Notes under the pieces: model-generated
The model's input: only the letters and a program-made list of their open reading frames with translations
Told to the model about the DNA's origin: nothing
Database searches by the model: none
Assembly (NCBI GenBank): GCA_946811695.1
Contig: OX328123.1
Coordinates: 9,805,698-9,869,697 of the forward strand
Source of the DNA: Gonocerus acuteangulatus
Lineage: Eukaryota > Arthropoda > Insecta > Hemiptera > Coreidae
Direction of reading: 5' to 3'
DNA length: 64,000 nucleotides
In this document: one piece after another, positions 25,232 through 37,013 of the stretch
How the letters are laid out: each line of letters opens with the position of its first letter
How positions within the stretch are numbered: the stretch's first letter is position 1
Made by a program: the position numbers and the translations under genes

Positions 25232-25257
25232 TTTCGGACACACAGGTCCATCCTCAG
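25232..25257 (-). ncRNA. Hammerhead-like core in left arm
   Basis: Minus strand: CTGAGGA, hairpin GGAC-CTGTGT-GTCC, GAAACGTTG. All core bases fit CUGANGA and GAAA. It follows the GIY-YIG stop, the expected place for a Penelope terminal repeat. Confidence 0.55.
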
Positions 25258-25689
25258 GCAATCTACAATAGTATATTAATTTCAGATATTACATCCTCCA
25301 AAACCATTTACTAAATTTTATTGTCATAATTTTAAACTCACCATGTCCTGTTCATTACTATAGTTACACTAAAACAGTCATGCAATAAATAAACATGATT
25401 CCTGTAAGGAACCAAGTCAAATTACACCTACATCAATTAAACACTCATTATCACAGCCATATTAGACTTTATCAAGCTTCCTAGGCCTATTATATTTGGT
25501 ATAACTAAAAATTAAATTAAAACATTAAAATTCAATTAGTCAAAATATATAATAAATTATGTATGACATATCACAGACAAATTGTGTAATCTCTACTTAA
25601 CATTAGTTTTATTACCATATTTAATATACAATACACTGAGGTATGTAACCCAGATATTTAAACTGTGAAAGTAATCTGTTACACTGTCA

Positions 25690-25959
25690 TCAAAAATTAA
25701 TTTTATTTAATATGTCAACATAATGTTGTCCTATACCTTTAACATCTGTTTTGAAATTAATGGTTCTATTGATATTTTTAGTTATGTAAATTGATTCAGT
25801 TAATTTTCTAGCTTTATTATCATTAACAGTTTTTAAAATCTTAACATTATCATAATCAAACTTATGCTGTTTGGTGATAGCATGATTTGCCAATGCTGTG
25901 GTATTGATATTTTTACTATTATTGCAATTAGAAATGTGTTGTTTTAACCTATTTTTTAA
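25690..25959 (-). pseudogene. Penelope-like GIY-YIG endonuclease, C-terminal fragment
   Basis: Minus strand reads LKNRLKQHISNCNNSKNINT, then TALANHAITKQHKFDYDNVK, ILKTVNDNKARKLTESIYI and ends at a stop after INKINF-like residues. The pattern ALAxHAxxxxHxFDWDNVKIL...KRxxxExxxI is typical of the C-terminal part of Penelope-type GIY-YIG domains. The reverse transcriptase is absent. Confidence 0.65.
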
Positions 25960-26338
25960 GTGTATTGTATATTAAATATGGTAATAAAACTAATGTTAAG
26001 TAGAGATTACACAATTTGTCTGTGATATGTCATACATAATTTATTATATATTTTGACTAATTGAATTTTAATGTTTTAATTTAATTTTTAGTTATACCAA
26101 ATATAATAGGCCTAGGCAGGTTGATAAAGTCTAATATGGCTGTGATAATGAGTGTTTAATTGATGTAGGTGTAATTTGACTTGGTTCCTTACAGGAATCA
26201 TGTTTATTTATTGCATGACTGTTTTAATGCAACTATAGTAATGAACAGGACATGGTGAGTTTAAAATTATGACAATAAAATTTAGTAAATGGTTTTGGAG
26301 GATGTAATATCTGAAATTAATATACTATTGTAGATTGC

Positions 26339-26364
26339 CTGAAGATGGACCTGTGTGTCCGAAA
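26339..26364 (+). ncRNA. Hammerhead-like core in right arm
   Basis: CTGAAGA, 4-bp stem II GGAC/GTCC with loop CTGTGT, then GAAAC. Mirror image of the core at 25232-25257. Confidence 0.55.
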
Positions 26365-26802
26365 CGTTGTGATGGAGGAATAAATGTAAAGTTTGAAGTT
26401 TTGAAGGGTTATTCTTCACCTGTTGGTATTATTAAACATCTTTGTTAATATGAATTTCAAAATTGCAGCAAATATTTTAACTGAATCCCGTGATTCTAAA
26501 TACCCAAACCAAAAACTTTATCCGACAACTATTGTTCGATTCTTCTCAAAAACGGTTAAAGTTATTGCCTTAAAAAATGGTTTCATTCATTTTCCCAGGC
26601 CAATAAACCTATGACACGTGTACTTGCAAGCATATGAAGTAAGCGTAACGATTTTTTTCGCGCGAATTTCGCTCCAAAAACTATGTTCCGGTGGAAGGAT
26701 TCTGCTGGTTAACGAAATTGACCTTTCAAATTAGACGAAAGATTTGAACCAAATTTCATCAAAAAAGGACCATTATTCGCCGTGCTAGACCGCTGACAGA
26801 CA

Positions 26803-26859
<57 letters not shown>

Positions 26860-27843
26860 CAAATTTGAGCCACCGTTATTTTCGTTCTCTAGGGGTTCTG
26901 AAACGCAAAATTTTCTAGTCGGCACTTCCGGATTGCGTCATGAGGTCAACCTTATAAGCGCGGTTCCTCCCTATGGAGGGAGGGAGGAACCCCGCTAAAA
27001 TGCATGATTTTAAAATACATTTTGTCAAACCCGCTATGATGGCCGCTATAACGATCGCATTTTTTATAAAAGGATCATTATAAACTCTATGATGGCTTAA
27101 AACGATGAGCGTTGTATGAACTCTATGTAAGTTAAAACGGTTATAATTTTTTTGTGAAAACGGAGTGGAACGTTTTGTTGTATGAACTATAAAATTTATA
27201 ATTTCTTCCTTTGTTTGCCAACTTTGTCCGATGTTAATGCTATAATATTTTAGCGTTAAATTAATGTACTGCAGGCAACACTCGATAAACCAATCTTCAA
27301 GGGACCGTGAAAAAAACGTATAGGAACTCCCACGAATCATAAAATTCGGCACACTTACTATTCATACGACTGGGATGAACGTATTTATTCCAAGAACATA
27401 TTTTTAAAAAATCCACACTGTTTTTTTATCAATTATTTTTACACGTCGAATCTTAAATGATGGATGTGCAGTTTTATCTCCTATATTTCAAGGGCTATAA
27501 AAATAATCTTGAAGAGATACTGGCCCTCAAACAAGTATTTCCGATAAGGTGGGGAAAAATTTGGGTTTATGCGCTTTTGAGCGATTCTGAGTCACTGTTC
27601 GATGTCCCAATCACTACAGGCGATTAAAGAATCCGTGAAGTTCGCCTTTTTTTATTATTTTATTTTCTGATTCAGAAAGATGTAGGTAACTTGACGCTTC
27701 GCCTTGTTTCTCTGGTTCGCCTTTAGTTCTCTCACAGTTTCAAGTTAAAGTGAATGGAACCGTCATCATGAAATATTCAATGTCATATTTCAAGGGCGAA
27801 TCCTGGGTCTGAAACGTCCCTCCTAGCATTTTGTAAAAATTAT

Positions 27844-28567
27844 GGTAAACCTGAAGGAGAGCGTCCTCAACACCGATTTTCTTCAAAGTTTGCACTATAA
27901 CGTATTTTCATGCACTAAACACGAATCCGTTGAAAAAAATTGTTGTTCTCAACTAGGAAAGAAGTTATTTTAAAAAAAAGTTCACTGTTATGAAGGTTAG
28001 GGAAGACTGCCTAGGACGACTTTTGGGCATAGAATTCTTATTATTTCTGCGAGTTGGATTGACTAGGGGTTTTGATGTTTTCTTGAGCGAGCGGAGCGAG
28101 CGGAAACGCATAGCACTTATGTCCAAAAGCGACAGTTTACGACCAAGTCAGCTACCACAAGGTGAGTCTAAATTTCAATTACACATCGTCATTAAGGACT
28201 ATTGCGCAGGCGCGTGTTTACATATAAGCTGTTTACCCCGTCTTTTATAACCTCCATAACAGTGAACTTTAGTGCTTAATAACTTCTTTCCTAGTTGCGA
28301 GCAACTTTTTTTTTCAATGGATTCGTGTTTAGTGCATCAAAATACGTTATAGTGCAAATTTTGAAGAAAATTTGGTCGTTTGTAACCCGCTAACAGCACC
28401 TTTGGTCGTTTGTAACCCGCTAACAGTGAACTTTTTTTTTAAATAACTTCTTTCCTGGTTGAGAACAACAATTTTTTTCAACGGATTCGTGTTTAGTGCA
28501 TGAAAATACGTTATAGTGCAAACTTTGAAGAAAATCGAAGCTGAGGACGCTCTCCTTCAGGTTTACC
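27844..28567. mobile_element. Foldback hAT-like MITE, copy 4 (with internal duplication)
   Basis: Termini GGTAAACCTGAAGGAGAGCG and CTCTCCTTCAGGTTTACC, flanked by the perfect 8-bp duplication AAAATTAT (27836-27843, 28568-28575). The right end is partly duplicated (28310-28370 and 28430-28567). Confidence 0.8.
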
Positions 28568-28729
28568 AAAATTATAATTAAAACATTGACTTTCAATTGT
28601 ATACTTTTACAATCAGATTTATGAATCAGCATTCCATAGAGTAAACTCTCTTGTTATTCTCAAGCACTTCTAGAACATTAACTTCGATTTACCAAAATCC
28701 GGACTTCGTGATTCGCCCTTCAAGCAAGC

Positions 28730-29525
28730 ACCAATATTGGACCCGTCTTTCTCCCGATCCGATCTGATCCAATCCGATTTTGTTTGACCGTCAACGGCCG
28801 ACGTGAGTGCCTACATTGGTCCCGACCCGACCCGATCCTATCTTGTCACAGCTCGTCAGTAATTAACTCGTAGTAAAGTGAAAATGAGTGATTAATTTAA
28901 TAAATACCACCTAATAAGCATAGAAACCTTCGATTACCTTGTAGGAGGTATGAAGGATGAGCTGAGAGGCCAATCATTCTTCCGGAAGTATATCAGTCCC
29001 GAAAAAATAAATCTTAGTTTATTTTTAACTGTTACATTACGATAAGAGAAGCATTAGTATTCATATTTTAAAATTATTTATAAGAAAGCTAGAATGTTAT
29101 AAATATTGGAAGGTTATAAACATCTGTCCACGTAATTAAATAAACAAAGGGAACAAAAAACAAAAATGTGAATTTACAAAGTTGTTCTAAATTATATTAG
29201 CAAAAAAAAGCATTAAAATCGGTCAAGATGTAGAGGTTCTTGAAGCACAGAATGTGGTTTGGCACCATTTTGCGTCGGTCGTCCGATATCGGTCTAGAAC
29301 CCAACAAATTTGAACGGCCGAAAATCGTTGGCCATCGGATCGGATCGGATAGGGACCAATGTAGGCACTTCTATTGAGATGAATGCGTTTGTTTTTCTCC
29401 CGACAGTCTGTGGCTATTGGATCGGATCGGGGCCAATGCAGGCACCTCCATTGAGATGCATGTGTTTGTTTTTCTTCCGACAGTCTGTGGCTATCGGATC
29501 GGATCGGACCCACTGTAGGTGCCCC
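28730..29525. mobile_element. Candidate DNA transposon with repeated subterminal motifs
   Basis: The motif GTGCCTACATTGGTCCCGAC...GATCC occurs near 28805, and inverted forms (GGATCGG....CCAATGTAGGCAC) near 29345, 29420 and 29495. Facing arrays around an AT-rich interior suggest a non-autonomous element. Open frames across 29223-29609 follow the repeats on both strands. Confidence 0.4.
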
Positions 29526-29622
29526 TTACTAGAAGTGATGACCTCTGGTTTATTGAGGTGGAAGTCATTCAACTTATTTCCATTAGTTTTCACATTTTTT
29601 TTGCCTTAAATCGACTTATTAA

Positions 29623-30555
29623 CCCGGGAAAGGTAGCGCTTATCCAAGGGTCGATTTAGGTAGCGCTACGTCACTGAGACGAAGGTGCTTAACTTTACTT
29701 TAAATGGAACCATATCATTTTGTAAATGCAATATTTTAATATTAAAATCTTACAAACAACAATAAGTTTGACATAATATTTCACTTTTTACGCTTATTTC
29801 ATTCTTAAAAAATAATAATTGTCAATTTTTGTTTTGCCAGTTGGCCATGAAGAGCTATAAGTTATCGCTGTCTATTAAGAGGCTCCGAGGTTTTTAGTTT
29901 CTACTAGTTATGACTGTAAATCTCAGAACTATCCATTCTCACAATATTCAATATGTTGTAAAAATATGTTTTTAAAATTAAAACATAAAGACCAGCGATG
30001 AGTCTTACGGGCGCAGTTATTATCGGAGCACATTCTGTCAAAAACATTAAATCCATCTTTAGTACTGTTATATACAGTAACAATGTCTGATTTTTGGGTT
30101 TGGTCCTCTAATGAAGTATTTTGATGTATACTAGAAACTAGTAACACTGTTTTAATGCCTTTGGTTTCAAAGAAATAAAATGAAAATGCATGGGATAAAG
30201 TATTGCTCCAACAGGTAAAATTAGCCTTCAAGACAGATAATTGTTATTAAAGAGTTAGTTTTCGACATTTTTACGAACATTGAATAGGCTTCTAAAGGTA
30301 GCACTTAGTTTCCAAGTTCCTAAAGGAAAATGTATATATGAGGTGTAGTTGGTCTTGCCGACGTCGTTACTTCAGAACAGTAAATCTAATAATTGACTTC
30401 CCTATGAAAACAGACCTTGACCTTACAGCATCTAGTGTCTTACTAAGAGGTGGTAGAACTCCTAGTAATTGGGCCATCTAGTGGTGGGGGGTCGTCTGTA
30501 AATCACACAAGTATGCGGACTCTTCGTCGTCTCGACGGGTGCTGTCTTTCCCGGG
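29623..30555 (-). mobile_element. piggyBac-like element, internally deleted
   Basis: TTAACCCGGGAAAG at the left (29619-29632) and CTTTCCCGGGTTAA at the right (30546-30559), giving TTAA target duplications and inverted ends. Inside is a minus-strand transposase fragment. Confidence 0.75.
29929..30231 (-). pseudogene. piggyBac transposase fragment
   Basis: Reads GIKTVLLVSSIHQNT, then KSDIVTVYNSTKDGFNVFDR, MCSDNNCARKTHRWSLCFNF. This is the region carrying the last catalytic Asp (VFDRMC) and the KTxRWxL motif of piggyBac transposases. The N-terminal and C-terminal parts are missing. Confidence 0.75.
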
Positions 30556-30559
30556 TTAA

Positions 30560-30733
30560 GAATAATTGACTTCCCTATGAAAACAGATCTTGACCTTACA
30601 GCATCTAGTGTCTTACTAAGAGGTGGTAGAACTCCTAGTAATTGGGCCATCTAGTGGTGGGGGGGTCGTCTGTAAATCACACAAGTATGCGGACTCTTCG
30701 TCGTCTCGACGAGTGCTGTCTTTCCCGGGTTAA
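30560..30733 (+). repeat. Tandem duplicate of the piggyBac right end
   Basis: A 173/174-bp unit at 30387-30559 is repeated here almost exactly, including CTTTCCCGGGTTAA at 30720-30733. One G is added in the G-run. Confidence 0.85.
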
Positions 30734-30979
30734 GGTGAAATTTACTTGTAATCACTCGGGACCAGAGATTCTGTTCACTTATTTAAGGAAACGACTTATC
30801 GAAGTGCGGCACATGGACAGTTGACTGGACATAAACTCTGACAGGAAATAATTTAAAAAAAAAAACATATAATCAGACGAATTAATAATATTAACATATT
30901 TAATGAAAAATGAAATTTAATATTTATCGTAAAATAATAACATCTAATCATTATATTTTTGAAGCAATGGCTTACTTAC

Positions 30980-31085
30980 CTACAGAGAATTCGTCTATTG
31001 GTTCGTGGCCGATTGTGATATAATATTTGTATTCATCAAGAACTAGGCCTACGAACGCTAAAATACCCAGGGCAGTTATGGAAAT
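30980..31085 (-). CDS. Duplicated transmembrane exon, copy A
   Basis: Acceptor TTTTTCAG, donor GTAG/GTAAGT. Reads ISITALGILAFVGLVLDEYK then YYITIGHEPIDEFSV. A hydrophobic helix is followed by a conserved juxtamembrane stretch. It is nearly identical to copy B at 2860-2965 (about nine differences in 106 bases), whereas the flanking introns have diverged. That pattern argues for coding constraint. Family unknown; a small multi-pass membrane protein is a guess. Confidence 0.55.
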
Positions 31086-31174
31086 CTGAAAAACAGAAAA
31101 TATACTCAGTTAAACAAAACAGTAAGTATACTCTTAAGTTAAAAAGAGTATACTTACTGTCACAATCTACCTAC

Positions 31175-31285
31175 CACAAACACCAAAGAATCTAATAGTT
31201 CAAGAACTTGCAGGAAGAAGGTACCATAGTCCGAGAGCCAGTAACCGCACGTTTCATGAAGTGTTTTATCCATCTTGAAATTTTG
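31175..31285 (-). CDS. Exon of an unrecognised small membrane protein
   Basis: Between a TATAG acceptor and a GTAGGT donor it reads QNFKMDKTLHETCGYWLSDY, then GTFFLQVLELLDSLVFV. It could also start at the internal ATG (31273). It leaves in phase 0, and after an intron of about 90 bases the next exon (30980-31085) enters in phase 0. The end is hydrophobic and with the next exon forms one helix. No family is recognised. Confidence 0.45.
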
Positions 31286-31611
31286 CTATAATATACCTCT
31301 TAGGTAGATAAGAAGGTATATATGAGTTGGAAAGCCTTACCGTGGAACACCAGGTACTGCGCAAGAATATTTTCCAAAAAAAGAGTTTTAATCAGAAGCC
31401 AACTATCCTTAATGTAAAATTAAGGCAATTTTACAATGAATAATAAATAAGGCAGACACTTTTAAGGGGTATAACATGTAAAAAAAAAAAAAAAAAAAAT
31501 TGTTTTTATTCTAATATTAAATGAGAATTTTTTTCACGCTGCCATTTAAACCGGGACAGCTGTTCAAGATCATGTGAGCAAGAACCAATGAGAGCACAGG
31601 GAACAACAAAA

Positions 31612-32528
31612 AAGCCCGTCACGCAGGAGCTGCATAACTAAGCACTTTCCTCAGAATTTGGGTAGTGTAAACTGGTTTCCAGAAAAATTTGCTTAAAATA
31701 TCCTACATAAATAAAATAAAAACATGAATAGTTCTCTTTTAATTTTGTAATGAGTAACTGTTCAATTATTAATTTTGTAATTAATTTGCTTCCAGAGATA
31801 TGTTTGCACATGGTACCTACTACACTACTTAATAAATACAAAAAAACTTCATATTTTCATCTTTTGATCTGACGCAAGAACAAAATACAGTCCCTCTAGT
31901 GGGAGATAGCGCTCCTTGCGGCGGCCTTTCGAACCTACGTCTGGCAAGCTAATTCTATTGAAAAATAGTACACAGTAAACCCCCCTTTCTTATTGACCGA
32001 TTTAGCTCATTTTTACAACACTTCTTTCCCATGAGTTACCCACGACGTATACCGCGTTTCGTTACAATACAGCAGAAATTACGACCGGTATGAGTATATT
32101 AGTAATTTGGGTCCGGAGTAACCCCCCCCCCCCTCCTAACGAACCGATTTAGTTTATTTTTACAACTCATTTTTACCTGTAGATTACCACTACAAATCCC
32201 GAGTTTCGTCGAAATATAATGGCTGGTAGTGGCGAATTGGTATTGTGGGTCCGAAGTAACCCCCCCCCCTTCTAATGAACCGATTTAGTTTATTTTTACG
32301 TCTCACTTTTCTCTCTAGATTATCACTACGAATACCAAGTTTCGTCGAAATATAACAAAAATCATGGCTGGTAGTGGCGAATTGGTATTGTGGGTCCGAA
32401 ATAAACCCCCCCCTTCCGTGATTTTGGTGGTTAACGAACTCGGTCAATCGTTTGCTAATTGAATGCTATATACCAAGTTTCGTGACGAAAAAACAAAAAC
32501 TCTGGCCGCTATCGTGTTAACAGACACA

Positions 32529-32613
<85 letters not shown>

Positions 32614-32745
32614 ATATAAATTTTAACGGGGGTCATTTTCGGTGTCTACTAGGTAGGATCGATAAAGATTTGAAGAAATTTTTCAGAAATTCCGTCATGA
32701 GTGCAACCTCAATAGCTACTTTCCTTCGGATTTCAATACTAACCA
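31612..32745 (+). mobile_element. Dispersed family 3, forward copy
   Basis: Begins GCCCGTCACGCAGGAGCTGC, has three internal degenerate units with C-runs and TATAACAAAAATCATGGCTG, a compound (AC)n(TA)n microsatellite at 32525-32610, and ends near ATAGCTACTTTCCTTCGGAT. Reverse copy at 16083-17175. Confidence 0.6.
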
Positions 32746-33430
32746 GATGTATATATGCGATGATTTACTTCTAATTCAATACTAACCAGATGTATATATG
32801 CGATGATTTACTTCTAATTCCAATACTAACCAGATGTATATATGCGATGATTTACTTCTAATTCCAATACTAACCAGATGTATGTATGCGATGATTTACT
32901 TCTAATTCCAGTACTAACCAGATGTATATATGCGATGATTTACTTCTAATTCCAATACTAACCAGATGTATATATGCGATGATTTACTTCTAATTCCAAT
33001 ACTAACCAGATGTATATATGTGACGATTTACTTCTAATTCCAATACTAACCAGATGTATGTATGCGACGATTTACTTCTAATTCCAATACTAACCAGATG
33101 TATGTATGCGATGATTTACTTCTAATTCCAATACTAACCAGATGTATACATGCGATGATTTACTTCTAATTCCAATACTAACCAGATGTATATATGCGAT
33201 GATTTACTTCTAATTCCAATACTAACCAGATGTATATATGCGATGATTTACTTCTAATTCCAATACTAACCAGATGTATGTATGCGATGATTTACTTCTA
33301 ATTCCAATACTAACCAGATGTATATATGCGATGATTTACTTCTAATTCCAATACTAACCAGATGTATATATGCGACGATTTACTTCTAATTCCAATACTA
33401 ACCAGATGTATATATGCGATGATTTTTGAT
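32734..33430 (+). repeat. 44-bp tandem repeat, about 16 copies
   Basis: Unit CAATACTAACCAGATGTATA + TATGCGATGATTTACTTCTA + ATTC. The last copy runs on into GATTTTTGATCCAGTG, the body of the repeat also seen at 5340-5600. The array grew from the edge of that element. Confidence 0.95.
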
Positions 33431-33908
33431 CCAGTGAGTAAGCTGCACCCACACAAGCTCTTGTCGATCCGTGGCAATCTCAGCTGTTCCATTTCGGAGC
33501 TATTGATCTGAAAAGGCGGGAAAGAACATCCACATACTAGTCCTGGAATGAGAACTGGCTTGGATTGGAAGCTGGCCTTATCTCCTTGTGTACCATTTAT
33601 CAGCTGGTTTAATAGCTTTGACCCAAACACAACGGGTATCTGTTCTCACGTCTCATTCATTCACATCGGATGCATCTTTTGCTTCTTCTGGCCGTTTAAA
33701 ACTCTGAGATGAGATGAAAGAAGTTATTATTTTTATATGCATGTTTTCAGCGTGTTTCCTACCTCCCTCCAGAGGGAGGAAACACTTTTATAAAGTTGAC
33801 CTTATGACGCAATCCGGAAGTGCCGACTAGACAATTTCACGTTTCAGAACCCATACATCAGGGAAAAAACGGTGGTACATTTTTAAGCCAGCAAGAGAGG
33901 GAACAGAT

Positions 33909-33997
<89 letters not shown>

Positions 33998-34004
33998 AAA
34001 ATCA

Positions 34005-34340
34005 GTCCCGTAACAGGCCACGTGGGCCCTGAGGGGCAGATACTATAGAGGTATCTGATTCATGACCATACGGCACACTAGGGAGATAGTGTGGTCAGTA
34101 CTGTGCTCCGGCCGCCTGATTTTCCCCTTGGCTGCTTCGACTGCCTATAGTCATTAGCACCCAAGGTACCCATTATTAAATTAATTAAAGGCTGGGTTGG
34201 CCTAGGGACGGTCAGGGAGGCCGAATTCAACCCATGAACGAAGACACTAGAAGAAAAAATCTTTAGTGCTTGCTCGGGAATTGAACTCAGGCCTCCAGCT
34301 TATTAGTTCAGTGCTCTACCACTGAGCAAACCTCATCCCC
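34005..34340 (-). mobile_element. SINE, tRNA-headed family S3
   Basis: Minus strand: GGTTTGCTCAGTGGTAGAGC (A box), GAGTTCAATTCCCGAGCAAG (B box), then a body containing AATCAGGCGGCCGGAGCACA. The tRNA-like head cannot fold as a functional tRNA. Confidence 0.65.
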
Positions 34341-34464
34341 ATATATATATATATAAATAAGTCAAAAACTCTCGAAAAATAAAATCTTAAAACAACATTC
34401 ACCAACCATGGCTGATAAAAACCTTTTGTTTTCTATCACAAATCACTAGGTATAATTATTTATA

Positions 34465-34606
34465 AGAAAAGTGCCTTGCGAAGAGAGGCCAGAAACGGGG
34501 TCCACAAATTTAAAATTTGTATAATAAGATACTTCCTTAATATCTTATTATACAAATTTTAAATTTGTGGACCCCGTTTCTGGCCTCTCTTCGCAAGACA
34601 CTTTTC
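34465..34606. repeat. Near-perfect palindrome (70-base arms)
   Basis: GAAAAGTGCCTTGCGAAGAG ... ATACTTCCTTAATATCTTAT ... CTTCGCAAGACACTTTTC. Only one or two mismatches between arms. No coding content. Confidence 0.85.
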
Positions 34607-34634
34607 TTCTGTATAATAAGATACTTCCTTAAAC

Positions 34635-34690
34635 CGGCGCTAATGGCCAAGATTTGTCGATGCGCCGAAAAAAAAAAAACAAAAAAAAAA
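34635..34690 (+). mobile_element. 5'-truncated SINE S1 tail
   Basis: CCGGCGCTAATGGCCAAGAT then GCGCCG and poly(A), flanked by ACTTCCTTAA copies: a short retrotransposed tail. Confidence 0.65.
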
Positions 34691-35589
34691 CTTCCTTAAT
34701 GATTTCCAGGTGCCTGGTTATAAAATTTTGATTCTACACCCCCAGATACGGCGCTAAGCCCATACTAAATTACCCCCCCCCCCAGAAATGTTTGTCTAGA
34801 GCCGCCTATGTTCCTGACTAATTTTCAGCTCGGGTACATAGAATCGATGGATTCAGTTGAAACTTTTTCTAAATGTTTTTCATTCATCCAAACTAAGATA
34901 TTTAAATTGCCATTAAGTCTGACGTTAAAGAAGTATTAGAAAAAAAAAAAAAATTATAAACAGACATGAGCAATTTTGCGGTTTTCGTATATTTTCTTGG
35001 TCATTTGGTAACTATTCAAAAGTTTACTGAATTTCCTACAAAAAAGGACCTGAAATAATTTTCGATAGGGCGATTTCATTCGGAGATATCGCTGCTTAAA
35101 ATTCGAAAGTACGGGATTCGTTGTTTTGAACAATCTTTTTTGTTTGTTTACCTCAGTTTTTAATTGTTTTTTTTTTTTTTTTAAATGTATTTTACAGTAA
35201 AATGAGCGTTTCAGCAAAAAAGGGAGTCACTTCCGCTTCGGATACTGGCTCTTTACTTTTGCCGCGCCTAAAATCTTCCATCTCTTTGAGATTTTACATT
35301 TGTTCACAAGTTTACAGTTCTCACGAAAGATCAAAACCAAACATAAACTGTTTGTATTCTAATATTTCCTGTTTGTATTTGCTTTGTTTTTTGGAAGTAT
35401 AATATCCTTTTCTTCTCCTTTTTTTTAAGTATAATACTCTTTTCAAATGTAATTAAATTCTTGTATTTATAACCATGTTGTTTTTTACTCGCTAAGGTGG
35501 TTAGCTTTTTTATTTTTATTTATTACTGGTTGAAAATTCTTTATTTGAATGAAAATTGTTATAGAATAAAAACAGAGTTGGTCAAAAAC

Positions 35590-36430
35590 TAATTGCAGAG
35601 CCCAGAAGTGACTCAGATCTATCTGAAAGTAACCCAGGAAGGATGTAGTTACCCAGAAGTAATTATGAGAGACCGGAAGTACGCATGAAGGGAACCGGAA
35701 GTAATCCAGATTCACCGCGATGTAACCCAAAAATTTATATGGCGACCCTAAAGTAATTATGAGTGACAGGAAGTACGCCAGACGTGACCCAGAGATGAAT
35801 ATAGTGACCCAAAAGTCTTATCGATAGGTTCCAAAATAAGAGACCGGAATTAAGCCTGAAGTGAACCAGAAGTACTCGGGAGTCACAAAAAACCACCCGG
35901 AAGTGACCCAGAGAATAACTTAGTGTCCCAGAAGTGATTATTTGATACTGAAAGTGAACAGGAAATTGCCCTGATTTCCCCCCCCCCCGTTGAATTGGCC
36001 TCGGGATGGATATAGTATCTCACAGGAAATTATCAGGCACCAGGAGTGACAGTGTTTGTCCCGAGTGTGAATAGCGTCCCAGAAGTATTGGCAAGAGACT
36101 TTAGTGAACATGAAGTGACCAGGGGATATGTGGATGGACTGTGTCCGTGCCTGTAACTGTTGACTGGAACTGAGACAGATCGAACCGGACTCAGCCAGTG
36201 TGGACCAGGAGAGGCATAAGTAGACCGGAAGTGAGTCAGGATGACCCAGGTAGCATCGGGAGATAACTAGAGTGGGCCAGGAGTGGGACAGAATGCCCCT
36301 GGAAGTTGCCCAGGGCTGACCATTGTGGACCACCGTTGTGGAAGTGGGCCAAAGTGGAACATAAATAGTCTGAAGTGGACTGGAATTGGCCAGAAATTAC
36401 TGGAAGTGGTGAAAGTGGATATGAATGAAT
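35590..36430 (+). repeat. Degenerate minisatellite
   Basis: Irregular units on GTGACCCGGAAGTAATTATG, e.g. CCAGAAGTGACTCAGA, ACCGGAAGTAATCCAG. Copies are highly diverged. Open frames here are repeat artefacts. Confidence 0.7.
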
Positions 36431-36464
36431 AACTGAATCAATCGGTAAATTCTTATTTAATAAA

Positions 36465-36850
36465 AAAAATATTTGAATAATTATTGAATAAGACATTCAT
36501 TGAATAATGAGCCAACCCTGTTATTTGGAGAATAAAAAAAAAAAGTTAATGAATAACTTAATCAATGAAAAAATTCGTATTCAATAAAAAATTATTTGAA
36601 TAATTATTGAATAAGACATTCATTGAATAATGGGCCAACCCTGTAATTCATAAAAAATAAAAAAAATAAAAAAATAAAAAAAAAAATAAGGATGAATAAC
36701 TCAAAATAAATAAATTATTATTTAATAATAATGTATTTGGTGTATTTTCATGCATATGTAAAACCCACTTTGTCGTTGAGTCGCCATAGTTGCAAAAAAA
36801 TAAATAATGTATTTGAATGATTTTTGAATAAGAAATTTAATGAATAATAC
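36465..36850 (+). repeat. Diverged repeats on TTGAATAATTATTGAATAAG
   Basis: Two clear copies of TTGAATAATTATTGAATAAG + ACATTCATTGAATAATG end in GCCAACCCTG (36515, 36630), followed by weaker ones and A-rich tracts. Confidence 0.65.
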
Positions 36851-36934
36851 CAAACTATACCGTACTGCTCTCCTTGCTACTGTCTTTCTTAATATGCTAA
36901 AGAAAAGGAAAACAAAAATTGGTGATTATGATTA

Positions 36935-36940
36935 TTTATT
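36935..36940 (-). terminator. Polyadenylation signal AATAAA for the Fz/LDLa gene
   Basis: AATAAA on the minus strand about 75 bases after the TAG of the tail exon. Position and orientation fit a 3' UTR end. Confidence 0.45.
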
Positions 36941-37013
36941 CATTCTAAGGCACCATCTCCAACAACAAAAACTGTATATACTTCTTCAATGACTATATGT
37001 AACTAGAATTCTC

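Larger units (their letters stand above)
25133..26431 (-). mobile_element. Penelope-like element remnant with inverted ends
   Basis: Flanked by the perfect 12-bp duplication TTAAACATCTTT (25121-25132, 26432-26443). Arms of about 470 bases (25160-25635 and 25958-26430) are near-perfect inverted copies, each with a hammerhead-like core. The spacer codes, on the minus strand, the end of a GIY-YIG endonuclease domain. It is inserted in a family-5 repeat, whose halves lie at 24890-25120 and 26444-26990. Confidence 0.75.
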
